Made by a program: the position numbers and the translations under genes. DNA of 64,000 nucleotides, taken from assembly GCF_904849725.1 (NCBI RefSeq), contig NC_058523.1, positions 174,264,689 through 174,328,688 on the forward strand, in the 5' to 3' direction. How positions within the stretch are numbered: the first letter of the stretch is position 1; the number at the start of each line of letters is the position of its first letter. The DNA is from Hordeum vulgare subsp. vulgare. Taxonomy: Eukaryota > Streptophyta > Magnoliopsida > Poales > Poaceae. Of this stretch, positions 22,501 through 34,377 are shown piece after piece. The notes below the pieces were generated by a model, which saw nothing but the letters and a program-made list of their open reading frames with translations, ran no database searches and was not told the origin of the DNA.

Positions 22501-23554
22501 TATGGTTTCGGAAATGGGATAAGATTTATGATGTGTCGACCATCCCAACCTTGCATGTACGACCACGTTACCCCTTATGGGACGAGGCTGTGTTGACTAC
22601 TCTGGCCGGTGCTAGCAAAGAGCCACATTACTAGTGGCGGGAGTGATGTGTGGTCACTCTCATGATGGGATAGTGCCACGTAGGGCGACTATGCCGCTTT
22701 CACGTGTTCCAGGCACACTGTTCGTCCCAGCATGGTTGGTACTCTCTAGAATCGGTGCTCGTAAGACGTACAACGTGTGGGCTGGGTACCAATCGAGTGG
22801 ACCTCTTTGGCTAGTATCGTCAGGGGAAAGGCATTGATCGGGTGCTTACCTCGAGTATGTTATATACCGCGAGTCGTGGATGACACGGAAGTTTACCAGA
22901 TCTGGTGGGTCCAATGTACTATCTCTGCAGAGTGTAAAACTATTCGAATAGCCGTGTCCACGGTCAAGGACAATTGGGTAATCCTGCTTAAAATACGTCA
23001 AGTTGTTTCCGCATAAACCAAGTGTGTGTGAGTTGTGATGAATGGAATTATTATGAAAGTAATGATATGACCAAGTTTGGTGACTTGGTATATAGGGTGA
23101 ACCCGAATGGTTCAACCCTCAGCAGATATATTGATATCTGTAACCTGTTCTTCAAAAGTAGTTCTTTAACTTGATGCATGTCTATGATCATGTTCATTTG
23201 CCACCAATATGAATTCCACCAAGGATGCATGATATTGTTATCATTCACTTGCATTGTTCATATCGGAGACGCCCCTGCGAACTAGGACGCTTCCCAGTCA
23301 GAATGCTTGTCGATGTAGGCTTCGTGGCATGGGCACCCGCTTAGCCCTATGATTTCCACTATTTTTTGTATGAGTATGATTTGGCCTTAGGCCCTACTTT
23401 GTAAACTTGAACATTCGGTCATGTGATGTAATAACTCGGTACTTGGATGTAAGACCCTTATGATTCAGTACCTGTGTGTTCGGTGAGCATTGATCTCTAG
23501 GATCAGTGAGCACATTCATTCGACGATCTCGACTCTTAAGTCGGGGTCCCCACA
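19526..23554 (+). repeat. 5' LTR of the Tekay-like element
   Basis: Starts TGTCACACCCTGTTTTC and ends GGGGTCCCCACA. Compared with the 3' LTR it lacks about 100 bp near 23262 and retains about 30 bp (GCGAACTAGGACGC...) that the 3' copy lacks. Holds an LTR promoter near 21163. The 20 kb-region frames inside it (for example near 20680-21215) are not credible genes because they lie in non-coding LTR and recur, altered, in the other copy. Confidence 0.93.
21163..21171 (+). promoter_or_regulatory. LTR TATA box (5' LTR)
   Basis: CTATATATA followed by GCCCTCCCCCTCGCTCC, a CT-rich start region. Conserved in the other LTR at 30978-30986. Confidence 0.7.
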
Positions 23555-23558
23555 GAGA

Positions 23559-23571
23559 TGGTATCAGAGCC
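23559..23571 (+). other. Primer-binding site, initiator tRNA-Met
   Basis: TGGTATCAGAGCC begins 4 bp after the LTR; it is the standard complement of the plant initiator tRNA-Met 3' end. Confidence 0.9.
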
Positions 23572-23694
23572 ATCTTGACTATAGGAAGCCTTAGGTAGCA
23601 TGGACGAGAGCCGAGACGACTAGTGCACATAGGAGATAACCTGAGATTTTCCACGCACTAAAAACTTTCTAAGGCTCTCCTCTACATCTTGTAG

Positions 23695-24453
23695 ATGGCC
23701 GCCGTACCTGAGACGCTTCTAGAGACGGGCATTCCTCTACTTTTGAGTGATACCCTCGAGAAGTGCCCAGTACGCCGCACACCCATCTTCCTCTACCACG
23801 AGCACTGGGTCAACGCCGACACTAAGGAGTATCACGTGGACGTGATAGTGAAGTCTAATGACTCCCCGACTAGTTGGTTCTTTGAGGGACCATAGATGGA
23901 GGATCTCATGTTGGCAGTGGAGACAACAGCACGAGAGGCGCTTGTGAGACTCCGCGACATCCTTCCCGAGATGGCTGACGAGCCAGCTACTCGTCACCTA
24001 CCCTTCATTAAGGATGGGATAGATCGGAGTTGGACACTCAACCCATCCTTTGAGGATGGGACGCCACTGAGGTTTCAAACCTACTTCAGTCTCTTCTCTG
24101 ACACTTTGACACACCTTTTGGTCAAGGAGTCAACAAGGATTATCCAAGAGCTGCACCAAGTCAAGGATCTATTCCGCATGGAAAAGATGAAGAGCCGCAA
24201 GGTGTAGAAGGAAGGAGCACCCAAGGGGCAATCTGGCATCGCTTTCCGAGGAGGAGTACCAGCGCTTCAGGACACTCCTCTTTAGAGTCTCCGCTTGATC
24301 GCGGAAGAGTACACCGAACTCTTCACTACCTCGCCAACCAAGAGACGCCGTGATGGACTGCTTCCTTCTCCTACTCCTTCAAAGGAGGGAAGTACTGAAA
24401 AAGATGAAGATGAAGACGAAGATCCCGTAGAACCAGCCTATGAGACCGCGTAG
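23695..24453 (+). pseudogene. Extra frame upstream of gag in the Tekay-like element
   Basis: One frame of about 252 codons from ATG 23695 to TAG 24453, broken only by TAG at 23893, 24205 and 24283. The middle part (near 23896-24200) looks globular and helical. The C-terminal part has a basic KRRR cluster and an acidic run (EKDEDEDEDP). It lies about 300 bp before gag. I do not recognise a domain. Conservation of a long frame despite decay suggests it once encoded a protein. Confidence 0.5.
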
Positions 24454-24758
24454 TCTGCCGCTTAGTATTATCAACATAGGCAATTAGGAGTTACTCCCCG
24501 AGCGTAGGAGTTCATGTATCGGTTCAGTGAACCATGAGTGTTGTGTAAGCATGTTAGATGCAGGTCCCATTCTGCCTTAGGCAGCTTGTGAGCGACTACA
24601 TCGCTTGTTTTAATCTAATGCATTGAACTTTTTCAAAAACCTTTCGCTTAATTTTTTTCTTTTTATGCTAGCACCACGCGAGACCCCTCTTTACTAGAGC
24701 ATCATCCCTTATGATTTTGGCCAGTTTGGCAAACTGACCTATCTACTCCCCTGACAGG

Positions 24759-25895
24759 ATGGTGAATGCAACTCGCAATAGCACCTTCGGCAACCCCGGA
24801 TCTGCCATGTCAGGTTAGCAGCAGGGACCCGGAGGGGAAGCTAAAGCTGGAGATCACAATGAGCAGCAAGACGATGCTCCAACGCCACCGCCTCCTCCTG
24901 AAATGACTATGGCTCAGTTCCTTCAAGCTCTTTGAGACGAACGTGCAGCCAACAATGCTGCTATTCAGCAGCTGGCTCAAGCCTTGGTGAACAACCCGCC
25001 GCAGGACGGGAATGGAAATGGTTGCTCTACTCTCTCTGAGTCCATGCAAACTACGCCACCCATATTCACGGAGACGACTGAACCATTGGACGCCGATGAC
25101 TGGATCCGTACTATCGAATACCTCCTCGCGCTGGTCAAATGCACTGATGATTGTGAGAAAGTCCTCTATGCTTCTCATTGTCTCGGAGGCACAGCCAGAG
25201 CTTGGTGGGATGGATTTCAGATCATGCGAGCAGGACAAGTCATCACTTAGGGTGTGTTCAAAGATGGATTCCGCGCTGCTCACATTCCTCCCGAAATGAT
25301 GACCATTAAGAAGCGGGAATTCCGAGCCTTAAGGCAAGGCAGTGGATCCATCAAGGAGTATTTGCAGAAGTTCAACCTCCTGTCAAGATATGCACCAAAA
25401 GATGTCAACACTGAGGCCGCCAAAGTGGAACGCTTTATGGAAGGACTACAACAGTCACTCCAGTATCAGCTGGTTGTTTGTGAATGCCGGACCTTGAGTG
25501 ATCTGGTTAACAAGGCCCTTATGTTGGAGCATAAGCGTCGTGCTATGGACGACACCCGTAAGCGCAAGCTAATGGGTAGTGGAGGACCGAGTAACCTGAA
25601 GCCACGCCCATGGCAGTCAGCTCCAGCAAGACCCAACTATCAACAGCAATAGTACAAGACTCCAACGTTTCACCAGAACTACCAGCCTCAGCAGCAAGCA
25701 AACACCAAGCCAACATTCAGACCACCGAACAACAGCAGAGTCAAGACCAATCTTCCAGCACAAGTTACCTGTTTTGGATGTGGAGAGACATGGCACTATT
25801 CTAGGCAGTGTCCCAACAAGAAGCCCGACGCACCGCGCCCCAATGGGCCAAATCAAGGCCAAGGAGCACCAGGAAGGAACCAAGCTCCCCGCAAT
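24759..25895 (+). pseudogene. gag: gag of the Tekay-like element
   Basis: Starts at ATG 24759. Capsid (retrotransposon gag) motifs: TARAWWDGF near 25195 and the helix KREFRALRQGSGSIKEYLQKF near 25310-25370. A CCHC zinc knuckle (CFGCGETWHYSRQC) at 25770-25811 is intact. In-frame stops: early TAGs near 24816 and 24932, TAG near 25248, and TAG 25650-25652. One frame throughout, so damage is by point mutation. Confidence 0.85.
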
Positions 25896-26400
25896 CAGCA
25901 GTATCACAGCAGGGGGTGGATTAATTATATTTCCATAGAAGAGGCAAAGGAAGAACCAGACTGCATTCTGGGTACGTTCCTCATCAACTCCACCCCAGCA
26001 ACAGTATTGTTTGATTGTGGTGCTTCACATTCTTTTCTTACACAAAGATTTGCGGCAAAATGTGGTTTAAAGCCTACTCTGCTTCGCGGGCAAATGGAAA
26101 TTCAAACCCCGGGAGCAGTGTAAAGGACCAACCTAGGATGTAGGAAGGTCGGGATTGTTATCAATGGGATAAGCTTCTCAGCGGACCTCATTGTACTTAA
26201 GTCCAAGGCCTAGAAGTAATTCTTGGCATGGATTGGCTGGCCAAACATCAGAGCATCTTGGACTGTGCCAACATGGCTATTACCATGACAAGTGACCAAG
26301 GGGTCAATGTCAAGTATGTCTCTGAGCCAGTAACCACTCGAGTACCACGGGTTAACAGTCTGTCAGAGGTAGAACTCGATCGAGTGCGAATAGTCTAAGA
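25896..26400 (+). pseudogene. pol: Protease region of the Tekay-like pol
   Basis: The retropepsin motif LFDCGASHSF near 26008-26037 carries Cys where Ser is usual (DCGA for DSGA). A TAG interrupts at about 26121. The region before RT is frame-shifted. Confidence 0.7.
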
Positions 26401-27655
26401 GTACCTGGACGTCGTTCCTAATGAGCTACCAGGTATGCCTCCCGAGCGAGACATTGAGTTAATCATTGAGCTCATGCCCGGATCAAGGCCTATCTATAAG
26501 AAGCCTTACAGGATGGGATCTGAAGAGCTAGCGGAGCTTAAGAAGCAGCTGGATGAGCAACTCAGGAAAGGGTTCATTCGTCTGAGTGCGCCACCTTCGG
26601 GATCACCTGTTTTGTTCGTGTCCAAGAAGGATGGGACTATCAGAATCTACGCCGATTACCGTTCTCTCAATGAAGTCACGATCAAGAACAAGTATCCACT
26701 CCCCAAGATTGAAGATTTATTTGATCAGCCCAAATGGAGCTAAGGTATTTTCCAAGATTGATCTCCGATCTGGGTATTACCATTTGAAGATCCGACCTGA
26801 GGACATACCAAAGATTGCGTTCGTGACCCGGTATGGTCTATACGAATCCATTGTCATGTCTTTCAGATTGATTAATGCCCCAGCTTACTTCATCTACCTC
26901 ATGAACAAGGTCTTCATGGAATAACTGGACAAGTTTTTCGTCGTATTTATCCGATGACATATTAATCTTTTCCAAGTCTGAAGAAGAGCATGAGCAATAC
27001 TTGAGGTTAGTGTTGGAAAAGCTTTGAGAGCACCAACTTTATGCCAAATTCAGCAAGTGCCAATTCTGGCTGAACGAAGTTGGATTCTTGGGTCATACCA
27101 TGACAACAAGTGGATTGGCAGTTGATCCCTCCAAGATTACTACGATGACCAACTGGGAATAGCCAATTGATGTGAAGGAAGTCAGGAGCTTCCCCAGACT
27201 CGCGGGATATTACCCGCAAGTTTGTGGAAGGGTTCTCCCGCATCGCCTGACCCATGACTCAGCTCTGGAAGAAGGGCAAGAAGTTCGAATGGACGCCGGA
27301 GTGTGAAGAAAGCTTCCAAGAGTTGAAGAAGAGACTAAATACCGCCCCAGTATTGGACACTCCAGATATCAGCAAGGAGTTTGTGATATATTGTGATGCC
27401 TGCAGAACCGGGCTCGGTGGGGTTCTAATGTAGGACGGCAGAGTTGTGGCGTATCTGTCACGACAACTGTGCCTGCATGAGGAGAATTACGCCACCCATG
27501 ATCTCGAGTTGGCAGCGGTAGTGCATGCCCTGAAGACATGGCAACATTACCTTCTGGGGAACGATGTGAAATATACACCGACCACAAAAGTCTGAAGTAT
27601 ATCTTCACCCAAAGGGAATTGAACATGAGGCAATGAAGGTGGTTGGAGTTAATCA
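26401..27655 (+). pseudogene. pol: Reverse transcriptase and RNase H of the Tekay-like pol, heavily disrupted
   Basis: RT N-terminal part is open from 26435 ([41 protein letters not shown]). The frame shifts near 26740, reappears as [14 protein letters not shown] near 26755-26800, and is lost again at the catalytic site. Around 26940-26970 one extra base splits the expected V-F-I-D-D-I-L-I-F, so the active-site Asp pair is out of frame. RNase H near 27360-27640 survives only as fragments ([11 protein letters not shown]) in several frames. Confidence 0.8.
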
Positions 27656-29097
27656 AAGACTACGACCTCAGCATTCAATATCACCTCGGCAAGGCCAATG
27701 TAGTGGCCGATGCCTTAAGCAGCAAGACCAGCACCTCGAACGTTATGCTCAAGGAAAGGCAACCTGCCTTATATGAAGAAATTGAGAACTTCGTATTGGA
27801 CCTAGTGGAATCAGGATTCCTAGCTAACCTCGAAGTCAAACCGACGCTAGTCGATGATATCAAGGAGGCCCAGAAGGGTCATAAGAGCATTGAAGGCATC
27901 AAGAAGAAGATTCAAGAAGGAAAGGCCCCAGAATTTTCGGTGGATGAACAAGGAGTAGTGTGGTTTGGGAATCGTTTATGTGTACCCAACAAGGCTGAAA
28001 TCAAGGATTTGATCCTACAGGAAGCACATGATGCACCCTACTCTATTCACCCCAGTAGTACCAAGATGTATCAAGATCTCCGAGGAAGATTCTGGTGGCA
28101 CGACATGAAGAGGGAAATAACGTCTTATGTTGCCAAGTGCGACGTGTGCCATCGAGTCAAGGCTGAGCATCAGCGACCTGCTGGATTGCTACAACCTCTT
28201 CAGGTGCCAGAATGGAAGTGGGACAAGATAGGCATGGACTTCCTTACCGGCTTACCAAGGTCTATCACAGGCCATGACTCTATATTGGTCATTGTTGACC
28301 ATCTGACCAAGGTGGCCCATTTCATTCCAGTCAACACCACTTATGATGGGAACAAGTTGGCTAGTCTCTATATTGAGCGTATTGTGAGCCTTCACGGAGT
28401 TCCCAAGGAGATTGTATCTGACCCAGGGACACAGTTCACCTCAAGATTTTGGAAGAAGTTCCAAGAAGCCATCGGAACCAAGCTATCTTTCAACACTTCT
28501 TTCCAGCCACAAACGGGCGGACAAACGGAGCGAGTAAACCAGATACTCGAAGATATGCTCCACGCTTGCATCTTGGCACATGGTGCCAAATGGGAAGATT
28601 GTCTGCCGTTCGCTGAGTTCTCATACAACAACAGCTACCAGTCCAGTCTCCAGACGGCCCCATTTGATGTGTTGTACGGACGAAAGTGCCGCACCCTGCT
28701 CAACTGGTCCGAAACCGGAGAAGGGCTGATTTTCGGGCCAAAAGTTTTGCACAAGGTAGAAGAGAAGGTGCAACTTGTCTGAGAAAACCTTAAAGCAGCC
28801 AAGTCGCGGCAAAAGAGCTACGCCCATTCTCACCGCAGAGATGTGGAGTTCATTCCCAGAGACCATGTGTACCCCCGTGTCACCCCTCTTAAGGGAACCA
28901 AGCGTTTCCATGTTAAAGGGAAACTTGCTCCAAGATTCATTGAACCTTTTAAGATCACGGCAAGGCATGGAGAAGTTGCTTACCAGTTGGAGCTACCTCC
29001 GGAACTTTTGGGTATGCACAACGTCTTCCACGTGTCTCAACTTCGGAAGTGTCTTCAAGCGCCAAACCGTCCAGATCTTTACAAGGACATTGACTAA
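27656..29097 (+). pseudogene. pol: Integrase of the Tekay-like pol
   Basis: The best-preserved part. HHCC zinc domain near 28025-28155 (HDAPYSIHPS...CDVCHRVK), catalytic Asp in GMDFLTGLP (about 28236), Asp in VSDPGTQFTSRFW (about 28418, Pro where Arg is usual), Glu in GGQTERVNQ (about 28520). A TGA at 28780-28782 precedes the C-terminal GPF/Y-like part, which continues in the same frame (KLAPRFIEPFKI near 28918) to a TAA at 29095-29097. Confidence 0.85.
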
Positions 29098-29268
29098 GAG
29101 AAGCCGATCCGCATTCTGGATGAAGACCTCACCTACCAAGAGAAGCCGATCCGCATTCTGGATGAAGCTGAGCATTGCACCAGAAGCCGCACCATCAAGT
29201 ATTTCAAGGTTCAGTGGATCAACCACACCGAAGCCGAAGCAACATGGGAGCGTGAAGACTATCTCTGA
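29098..29268 (+). pseudogene. Chromodomain of the Tekay-like integrase, with internal duplication
   Basis: Reads EKPIRILDE...TIKYFKVQWINHTEAEATWERE, a chromodomain of the chromovirus integrase tail, which targets integration to modified chromatin. A 42-bp in-frame tandem duplication covers 29097/98-29139 and the following EKPIRILDE copy. A TGA follows the ED(Y)L stretch near 29268. Confidence 0.75.
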
Positions 29269-29341
29269 TCTGAGTTTCGCGACCTTTTTAGCACCTAGCT
29301 TAGGAATCTCACGGACGAGATTCTTGTAAGGTGGATTGGTC

Positions 29342-32300
29342 TGTCACACCCTGTTTTCACTACCACTTTCTCTGTAATGCAAAAATCTGAGCTTGTTAAA
29401 ACTTTTTCAAAACTAATGTTGTGAGTGCCATGATTGTCATTGTATGCTTGTGTGTTTGATCATGTGATTATAAAAACCACATTTCACAAGATTGAATTGT
29501 TTCCAAAACCTTTTCTGATTTCTGATCAAGGTAAAACCCTATTTTGAGTTGCACTACATGCCCTTGATGGCAATGAGTGTTCTCACCCAGAGTTGGTGAT
29601 CTGATTTTAGCTTTATTTTAGTGCTCCAAAACCATAAAATAATTATTTTTTGAATTTTTTTCTTAATTTATTTGCAAGTTCATTTCTTAGGCCAGAAATG
29701 GTATTCCTACATGGAAAAATACTTTTCTGCCTTAGAAAAATACGATTATATTTTGAGATGAAGAGAAGGACATATATTTTCCATACATAAGATTTTAACC
29801 CCTATTTATATTATTATTATTTGAGTAAAACCCTGAAAACCATTTATGTCTATTTTGACCTTTTGAAATATTTTCAAAGGAAATATTCTCAATAAAATCC
29901 TAGAAAATTCCAGTGGTATCCCTAAGCCATATTTGGTGTCCACATAAAGTTTCACTTTGATCCAAGGTGATTAAGGACCCCAAATAAGTGTAAAACCCCT
30001 TGTGTCCAGATTGAAGTTAGAGCAACTCTACATAGCAAAGTTTGTCCAATGATGTTGAAACTTTGCACGAGTGCCTAATACCTCAAATGAGGGTTCCACA
30101 CCAAAAATGGGGTTTGTGGGACTTAGTTTGCCCACACTCTCTTTGGAAGGGACAGATCTGGTCAAATGGTGAAGTTTTCAAGTTTACAAAGCTAAACTTG
30201 TCCAATGGAGCTCAAACTTGGTGAAACCCCATGTTTTAGCACCAAACACAAACCTGTTAAGTTGCAACACCAGTGGTGGGATGCAACCACCCCAAACCAC
30301 TGTTGAGCACCTTCTGACAGATGGGTAAAAGCCCCTTTAACCATAGCTAAACCCAACCCCTTTGTTCCGAACTCTAAGATTAGGTGGCCAGTATCAATGC
30401 CCAGCCCCAGATGACTGGCCCCTCTCTGGTTCAAAGTAGAAATGCCAAAAAACCCAATCTAAGCTTCAATTCAAACCTGACATCACCTGTTTCTCTTGTC
30501 TCCCTTGACCAGCCAAAGATCCCACGGGACTTCAACGACTAGCCTCATCCCAGCCAGTGCCCAGGACATGCTAGACACGTCAAAAGCACCTAAGAGCGCA
30601 CCAGCATGCCGTGGCATGTGTAAAATGCGCTCTGGGTGCGCTACAGGAAGCCACCGAGGTGGGGGCAACGCCCTCGTCCAGTTCCAGCCTCCCCGAGGAG
30701 TCCAACCTCTTCCCCGACAACCCCTCTGCATTAAGCGACAAACAGGGCCCCTCCTCTCCCGTGCTAGAGCTTCTGTGACGCATGCCCGCGCGCACCAGAA
30801 CCAGCCAGAGTTGCGTGGCCACTGATGGTTGACTCCCCTCTCTCCCTCTATGGCAGATGATTCTGGTAGTCCAGAACCACGTCCTGAGACCGTGGTTTCG
30901 ACCCCAGCTCCTCCCTGCACCCCCATGCGCGCCATAGTGAGTCACCGGCGCTCCCGAGTCGGCTCACCGTCGGGAGCCTATATATAGCCCTCCCCCTCGC
31001 TCCAGCACCCCTCAAACAGCTTCGCCGCACCACTAGCACCTCCCTAACCACCCCAGCAAGCCAGCAGAGCCCCGGTGCTCGAGATCAACAGAGGCCCCTC
31101 CGCCTCGGAGCTCTGGTCGATCTCCGGCTACACGACGGCTCCTACATCCCTTGACCCACCAAACCACTTCCCTTGACCTCAGGGAGCTTTCTCCCAACTT
31201 TCCCGAGCGTATCCGTGTCCCTAGCTACCCTCCCGATCACCTCCCGAAACTCCTCCGCCCTAGCCTCCTCGTCGCCGGTGAACCTGAGCCTCTCCGTCGT
31301 TTTTCCGACCACCAGCAGGTATGCGACGACGATCCGGACCCATTTCCATCTTTGTTGGGGACCGAGGACGTCGGCAGCCTCGCCGACGTGCTCCTCCTCC
31401 TCTATGGCCACAGGTAGGAGACGACCACGACAGGTGTACCCCACCCGTCGGTGGCCCAACCCCCTCTCCCTCGCTGCCCGCCTGACGGCGCGCGTGCGTG
31501 GGCATGCTGTTGGCTGGCCTTTGGGCCGGCCCTGTCCCAGGCCAAGCCAGGCTAGGGGCTGTAGCGCATGTTTATTTTGTTTTAAAACTGGATTTTCAAA
31601 GATTTTTATAAAAGGATTTAACCAGTGTAGAAATATAACTTTTCCACTCATATTCTTCTAAAAATATGTAGTATTTAATAAGACCATTGGTTGAATTTTT
31701 CAGCAACTATTCTATTTTACAATAATAAAAAGGACTAAATTGGAATATTTTTGCTTCTGTTTAGTTGATTTTAAAAATATTCCTTCATTGGGATCAGAGT
31801 CAAATATTTTTGAAAATAACAACTTAGATTTATCAGAAATAACCAACATTTCTTTAAAATGACTTTATGATCTATTTTTGATTGAGCTATTTCTTATTTA
31901 TTCTTTTGACGACGATAGAAAATCCGTGTGTCGAGGGAATCGGAGCGGAAGACCTCGAAGACCCCGGATACCTAGCTGACCAAGGCAAGCAACCCTTTGG
32001 CCAAGACTGAGCATATGTTATGATGCATGCTAGAGTAGCAAATATTTCTGTTACATATGATCATAAGTGCAGGTAAATCATTGAAGTGATATTACTGATG
32101 GCTCCTCCGGAGCAAATGCATTGAGATTGATCCTACCACCTATGAGGGTCATGCTAATATCATGTTGACAAGTAAAGCTAGAGTAACAGTAGCATGAGCC
32201 TCTTGTTGGTATAAATCAAAGATTTATGAAAACCCCATCGGATGCCACTAATGCCCGAGGGTGATGATGAGTTAGGTGGCCACTTTTGTTGAAGTGGTTC

Positions 32301-33440
32301 ACCGGGTATTTGTGGGAGTATGGTTTCGGAAATGGGATTAGATTTATGATGCGTCGACCATCCCAACCTTGCATGTACGACCATGTTACCCTTATGGGAC
32401 GGGGCTGTGTTGATTACTCCGGTCGGTGCTAGCAATGAGCCACATTACTAGTGGCGGGAGTGATGTGTGTTCACTCGTGATGGGGTCATGCCAGGTAGGT
32501 CGACTATGCCGTTTTTATGTGTTGCAGGCACACTGTTGGTCCCCGGATGGTTGGTGCTACCCAGAGTCGGTGCTCGTAAGACGTACAACATGTGGGCTGG
32601 GTACCAATCGAGTGGACCTCTTTGGCTAGTATCGTCAGGGGAAAGGCATTGATCGGGTGCTTACCTCGGGTATGTTATATACCGTGAGTCGTGGATGACA
32701 CGGAAGTTGCTCGGATCTCGTGAGTCCAACATACTATCTCCGCAGAGTGTAAAACTATTCGAATAGTCGTGTCCATGGTCAAGGATAGTTGGGTAATCCT
32801 ACTTAAACTACGTCCAGTTGTTTCCGCATAAACCAAGTGTGTGTGAGTTGTGATAAAAGGAGTTATTATGAAAGTAATGATATGACCAAGTTTGGTGACT
32901 TGGCATCTCGGGTGAACCCGAATGGTTCAGCCCTTAGCAGATATATTGATATTTGTAACCTGTTCTTCAAAAGTAGTTCTTTAACTTGATGCATGTCTAC
33001 GATCATGTTCATTTACCACCAATATGAATTCCACCAAAGTTGAATGATATTGTTATCCTTCACTTTCATTGTTCATATCATGGGCCGTTTGCGAGTACAT
33101 TCAAAAGTACTCATTGGCTTGCCACTGGTTATATTATTGACCAGACATGGAAGGACCGGAGTTTGGAGATGAGTACGTCTTTGGAGACGCCCCTGTCGGT
33201 GTAGGCTTGATGGCATGGGCACCTGCTTAGCCCTATGATTTCCGCTATTAGTTGTATCAGTATGATTTGGCCTTAGGCCCTACCTTGTAAACTTGACCAT
33301 TCGGTCATATGATGTAATAACTCGGTAATTGGATGTAAGACTCTTATTATTCAGTGTCTGTGTGTTCGGTGATCATTGATCTCTGGGATCACTAACCACG
33401 TTCATTCGGTGATCTCGACTCGTAAGTCGGGGTCCCCACA
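29342..33440 (+). repeat. 3' LTR of the Tekay-like element
   Basis: TGTCACACCCTGTTTTC to GGTCCCCACA, then TSD GGTAC. TATA box CTATATATA at 30978-30986. Includes a segment near 33075-33180 absent from the 5' LTR. Confidence 0.93.
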
Positions 33441-33445
33441 GGTAC

Positions 33446-33551
33446 CCGTTTCTGGGGGAACGCGACATAGCACCCAAACTTTGATGGAGCCGGTGCTGAG
33501 TTTGCTCTCATTCACGCGCAACTCCGTCGCCCCTACCTGGCGCGCCAAAGA
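33446..33551 (-). other. Interior of the non-autonomous element next to its 5' LTR, with primer-binding site
   Basis: On the minus strand TGGCGCGCCAGGTAGGGG (33547-33530) starts 4 bp from the LTR, as expected of a primer-binding site; this fixes the element's minus orientation. TGGCGCGCCA is a perfect palindrome. I do not assign the tRNA. Confidence 0.65.
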
Positions 33552-34377
33552 TGTCGGCGATGCTAAGTCGACACCTATGGGGATCAACGTGATACCCTTG
33601 TAATCGTAGGGCGGGGAAACACGACGTCAAGAGCACATCTCACGATCAACACCCGGCAAGCCTTTTTACCCAGGTTTGGGTCGCTTGCGCGTAAAACCCT
33701 ACGTCCTGCTTGTCTGATCGTATTCAATGTTTTTGTTGTTTGTTACAGTGACTGATGATAACCGTCTTCTTGGCCAATCTCCAAAGAATCTAACCCCTTG
33801 TGAATGAGCTAAGGGCCTCCTTTTATAGGCAAAGGGGTCACCTACAGTGCTTGGTGGTAGGTTCACGAGAAGTAAGAGTGAACCTAGAGCGGTGCTTATC
33901 CATCTACCGCTGTTAGGTGCATTAAATGCACGTCTTGTCCTTGTCAGCGATGTGCTGGTGAAGACATGTGTCCAGGCGTTTCGACTCCTGGATGCCATGC
34001 TGGCGCATGCGGAATGCACTGGAACTCGGGGGGCGGTGGCACTGTGGCAAGGGCGGTCTCCCTCCAGTGCCTAGCCCGTCATCTCGGCAGGGGAGGTTGC
34101 CGGGGCTTGGGTCTTCGTCCCAGCAAGGAAGCTTGCCGGGGGCGTCGGTTGTCATCCCGGCGAGGGAGGCTTGCTGAGGTCTTGTGCTTGGTGTGTTCGT
34201 CACGTCCACCAAACGGGTGTGGCCTGGGTTATCTTCCCGGCAAGGCAGGCCTGCTAGGGCCTTCATAATCTTGGGAGTGCATTTTGTTTGGACCCTGCCA
34301 CGCCCTGCCGCCAGGGTCCCTTTGCGCCTGTGCACATGTCTGGGGCACTAGGCACCGCAGTCTTTAGTGCACCGACA
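33552..34377 (-). repeat. 5' LTR of the non-autonomous TGTCGG element
   Basis: Starts TGTCGGCGATGCTAAG and ends GCACCGACA; partner of 2986-3830. Confidence 0.85.

Larger units (their letters stand above)
19526..33440 (+). mobile_element. Tekay/Del-like chromovirus with 4-kb LTRs, decayed
   Basis: A 13,915-bp element bounded by LTRs 19526-23554 and 29342-33440 with perfect TSD GGTAC (19521-19525 and 33441-33445). The primer-binding site matches initiator tRNA-Met, pol has reverse transcriptase before integrase (Ty3/gypsy order), and a chromodomain ends pol. Long LTRs, a Met PBS and a C-terminal chromodomain point to the Tekay/Del clade. Many stops and frameshifts make it non-coding today. It is inserted in the non-autonomous TGTCGG element. 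Confidence 0.88.
2986..34377 (-). mobile_element. Non-autonomous gypsy-type LTR element (TGTCGG/CCGACA), interrupted by two larger elements
   Basis: Two direct LTR copies (2986-3830 and 33552-34377, both starting TGTCGGCGAT) bound it. A primer-binding-site-like sequence next to the right copy sets minus orientation. Once the Tat element (4601-18045) and the Tekay-like element (19526-33440) are removed, the interior is only about 2.4 kb and encodes no gag, protease, reverse transcriptase or integrase, so it is non-autonomous. Flanking five-mers are ATGAT (2981-2985) and ACAAT (34378-34382), which fits a TSD decayed by two transitions. It interrupts the Maximus-like LTR and must be older than both elements inside it. 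An antisense reading frame with a TATA box lies near its 3' LTR. Confidence 0.75.
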
